From NCBI GenBank assembly GCA_949130485.1, contig OX422188.1, forward strand, positions 2,131,722 through 2,195,721: 64,000 nt of DNA. Direction: 5' to 3'. Below are positions 63,705-64,000 of this stretch, one piece after another. Origin of the DNA: Agelas oroides (taxonomy: Eukaryota; Porifera; Demospongiae; Agelasida; Agelasidae). How positions within the stretch are numbered: the first letter of the stretch is position 1; every line of letters begins with the position of its first letter. A program made the translations under genes and the position numbers. Below the pieces are notes generated by a model, which had not been told where the DNA came from, did not search any database, and worked only from the letters and a program-made list of their open reading frames with translations.

Positions 63705-64000
63705 CTACAGAAAGATGATAACCAAACGTGAACCGTGCCGAAAGGTAATCCCCTCAACACATTGCTCAAGCATAGGCGTAGGAAGCAAATTTGAAGTGCA
63801 GAGGCCATGCTGTGTCGCGCGAAGCGCTGCTAAGAGAATGGAAATTTATTTCGCCGCGCGTAGCGCGGCGGCGAATTTTTTTAAAATGTGCACCTTTAGA
63901 CTGCAAAATAAAGCCATTTTTCAACGGTGTATAATAATCTAGCCTCGTTCTCAGACCTTACCATCCCTCCAGTACAATAATCAATATTCAATTTATGTGG
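63705..64000 (-). other. Start of the next upstream gene B intron, with CpG-rich palindrome
   Basis: No further IP3R exon is visible here, so the first coding exon(s) lie outside. Contains CGCCGCGCGTAGCGCGGCGG (about 63852), a GC-rich inverted motif unlike the AT-rich surroundings, and a half-site of the TAGCCTCGTTC palindrome near 63941. Probably repeat-derived. Confidence 0.45.

Overview
Metazoan-type nuclear DNA dominated by one gene family. Two paralogous genes of the inositol 1,4,5-trisphosphate receptor (IP3R/ITPR) calcium-release channel family lie tail to tail. Gene A is on the + strand: only its 3' half is present (33 exons, about 1,505 codons, stop at 14710-14712). Gene B is on the - strand and runs almost full length from about 63.7 kb down to its stop at 16451-16453 (64 exons, about 2,730 codons). 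Only the first few dozen residues of B are missing off the right edge. The stop codons are about 1.74 kb apart. All introns used are GT-AG. The two genes share intron positions and phases along the whole common region, while their intron sequences look unrelated to me, so the duplication is old. Every exon I assembled is open and in phase, so both copies look functional.

B encodes, in order: two N-terminal beta-trefoil/MIR regions (57.9-63.7 kb), an armadillo-like ligand-core region (47.8-54.5 kb), a central RIH helical region (36.3-46.2 kb), the RIH-associated region with low-complexity linkers (20.0-34.3 kb), a six-helix channel domain (17.3-20.0 kb), and a C-terminal zinc-binding plus coiled-coil tail (16.4-17.2 kb). 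There is no SPRY domain, and the length fits IP3R rather than ryanodine receptor. Two features stand out. The pore-filter motif GGGVGD/GGGIGD is replaced in both genes. Of the IP3 contacts, the helical set is mostly kept but the beta-trefoil RTTGR set is not visible. These look like divergent IP3R-like channels that may have altered ligand dependence or ion selectivity.

The rest is intron and about 1.7 kb of intergenic DNA. It is packed with non-autonomous DNA elements: TA-flanked MITEs, a hAT-type MITE with a perfect 8-bp target duplication, pogo/Tigger-like ends, foldback elements with perfect 120-213 bp arms, and a composite element present in two inverted copies, one split by a 2.8-kb insertion. 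There are also long GA and GT microsatellites, a 34-G run and a 40-bp minisatellite. I found no retrovirus-like or LTR element, tRNA, rRNA or CRISPR array.

Organism: a non-bilaterian or early-branching animal, most likely a sponge. This rests on intron-dense, divergent IP3R genes and on short palindromic repeats (TAGCCTCGTTCCCAGGC type) and TACCGTATAGC-type MITEs that I associate with sponge genomes. That is recollection, not a search, and a cnidarian or placozoan is not excluded.
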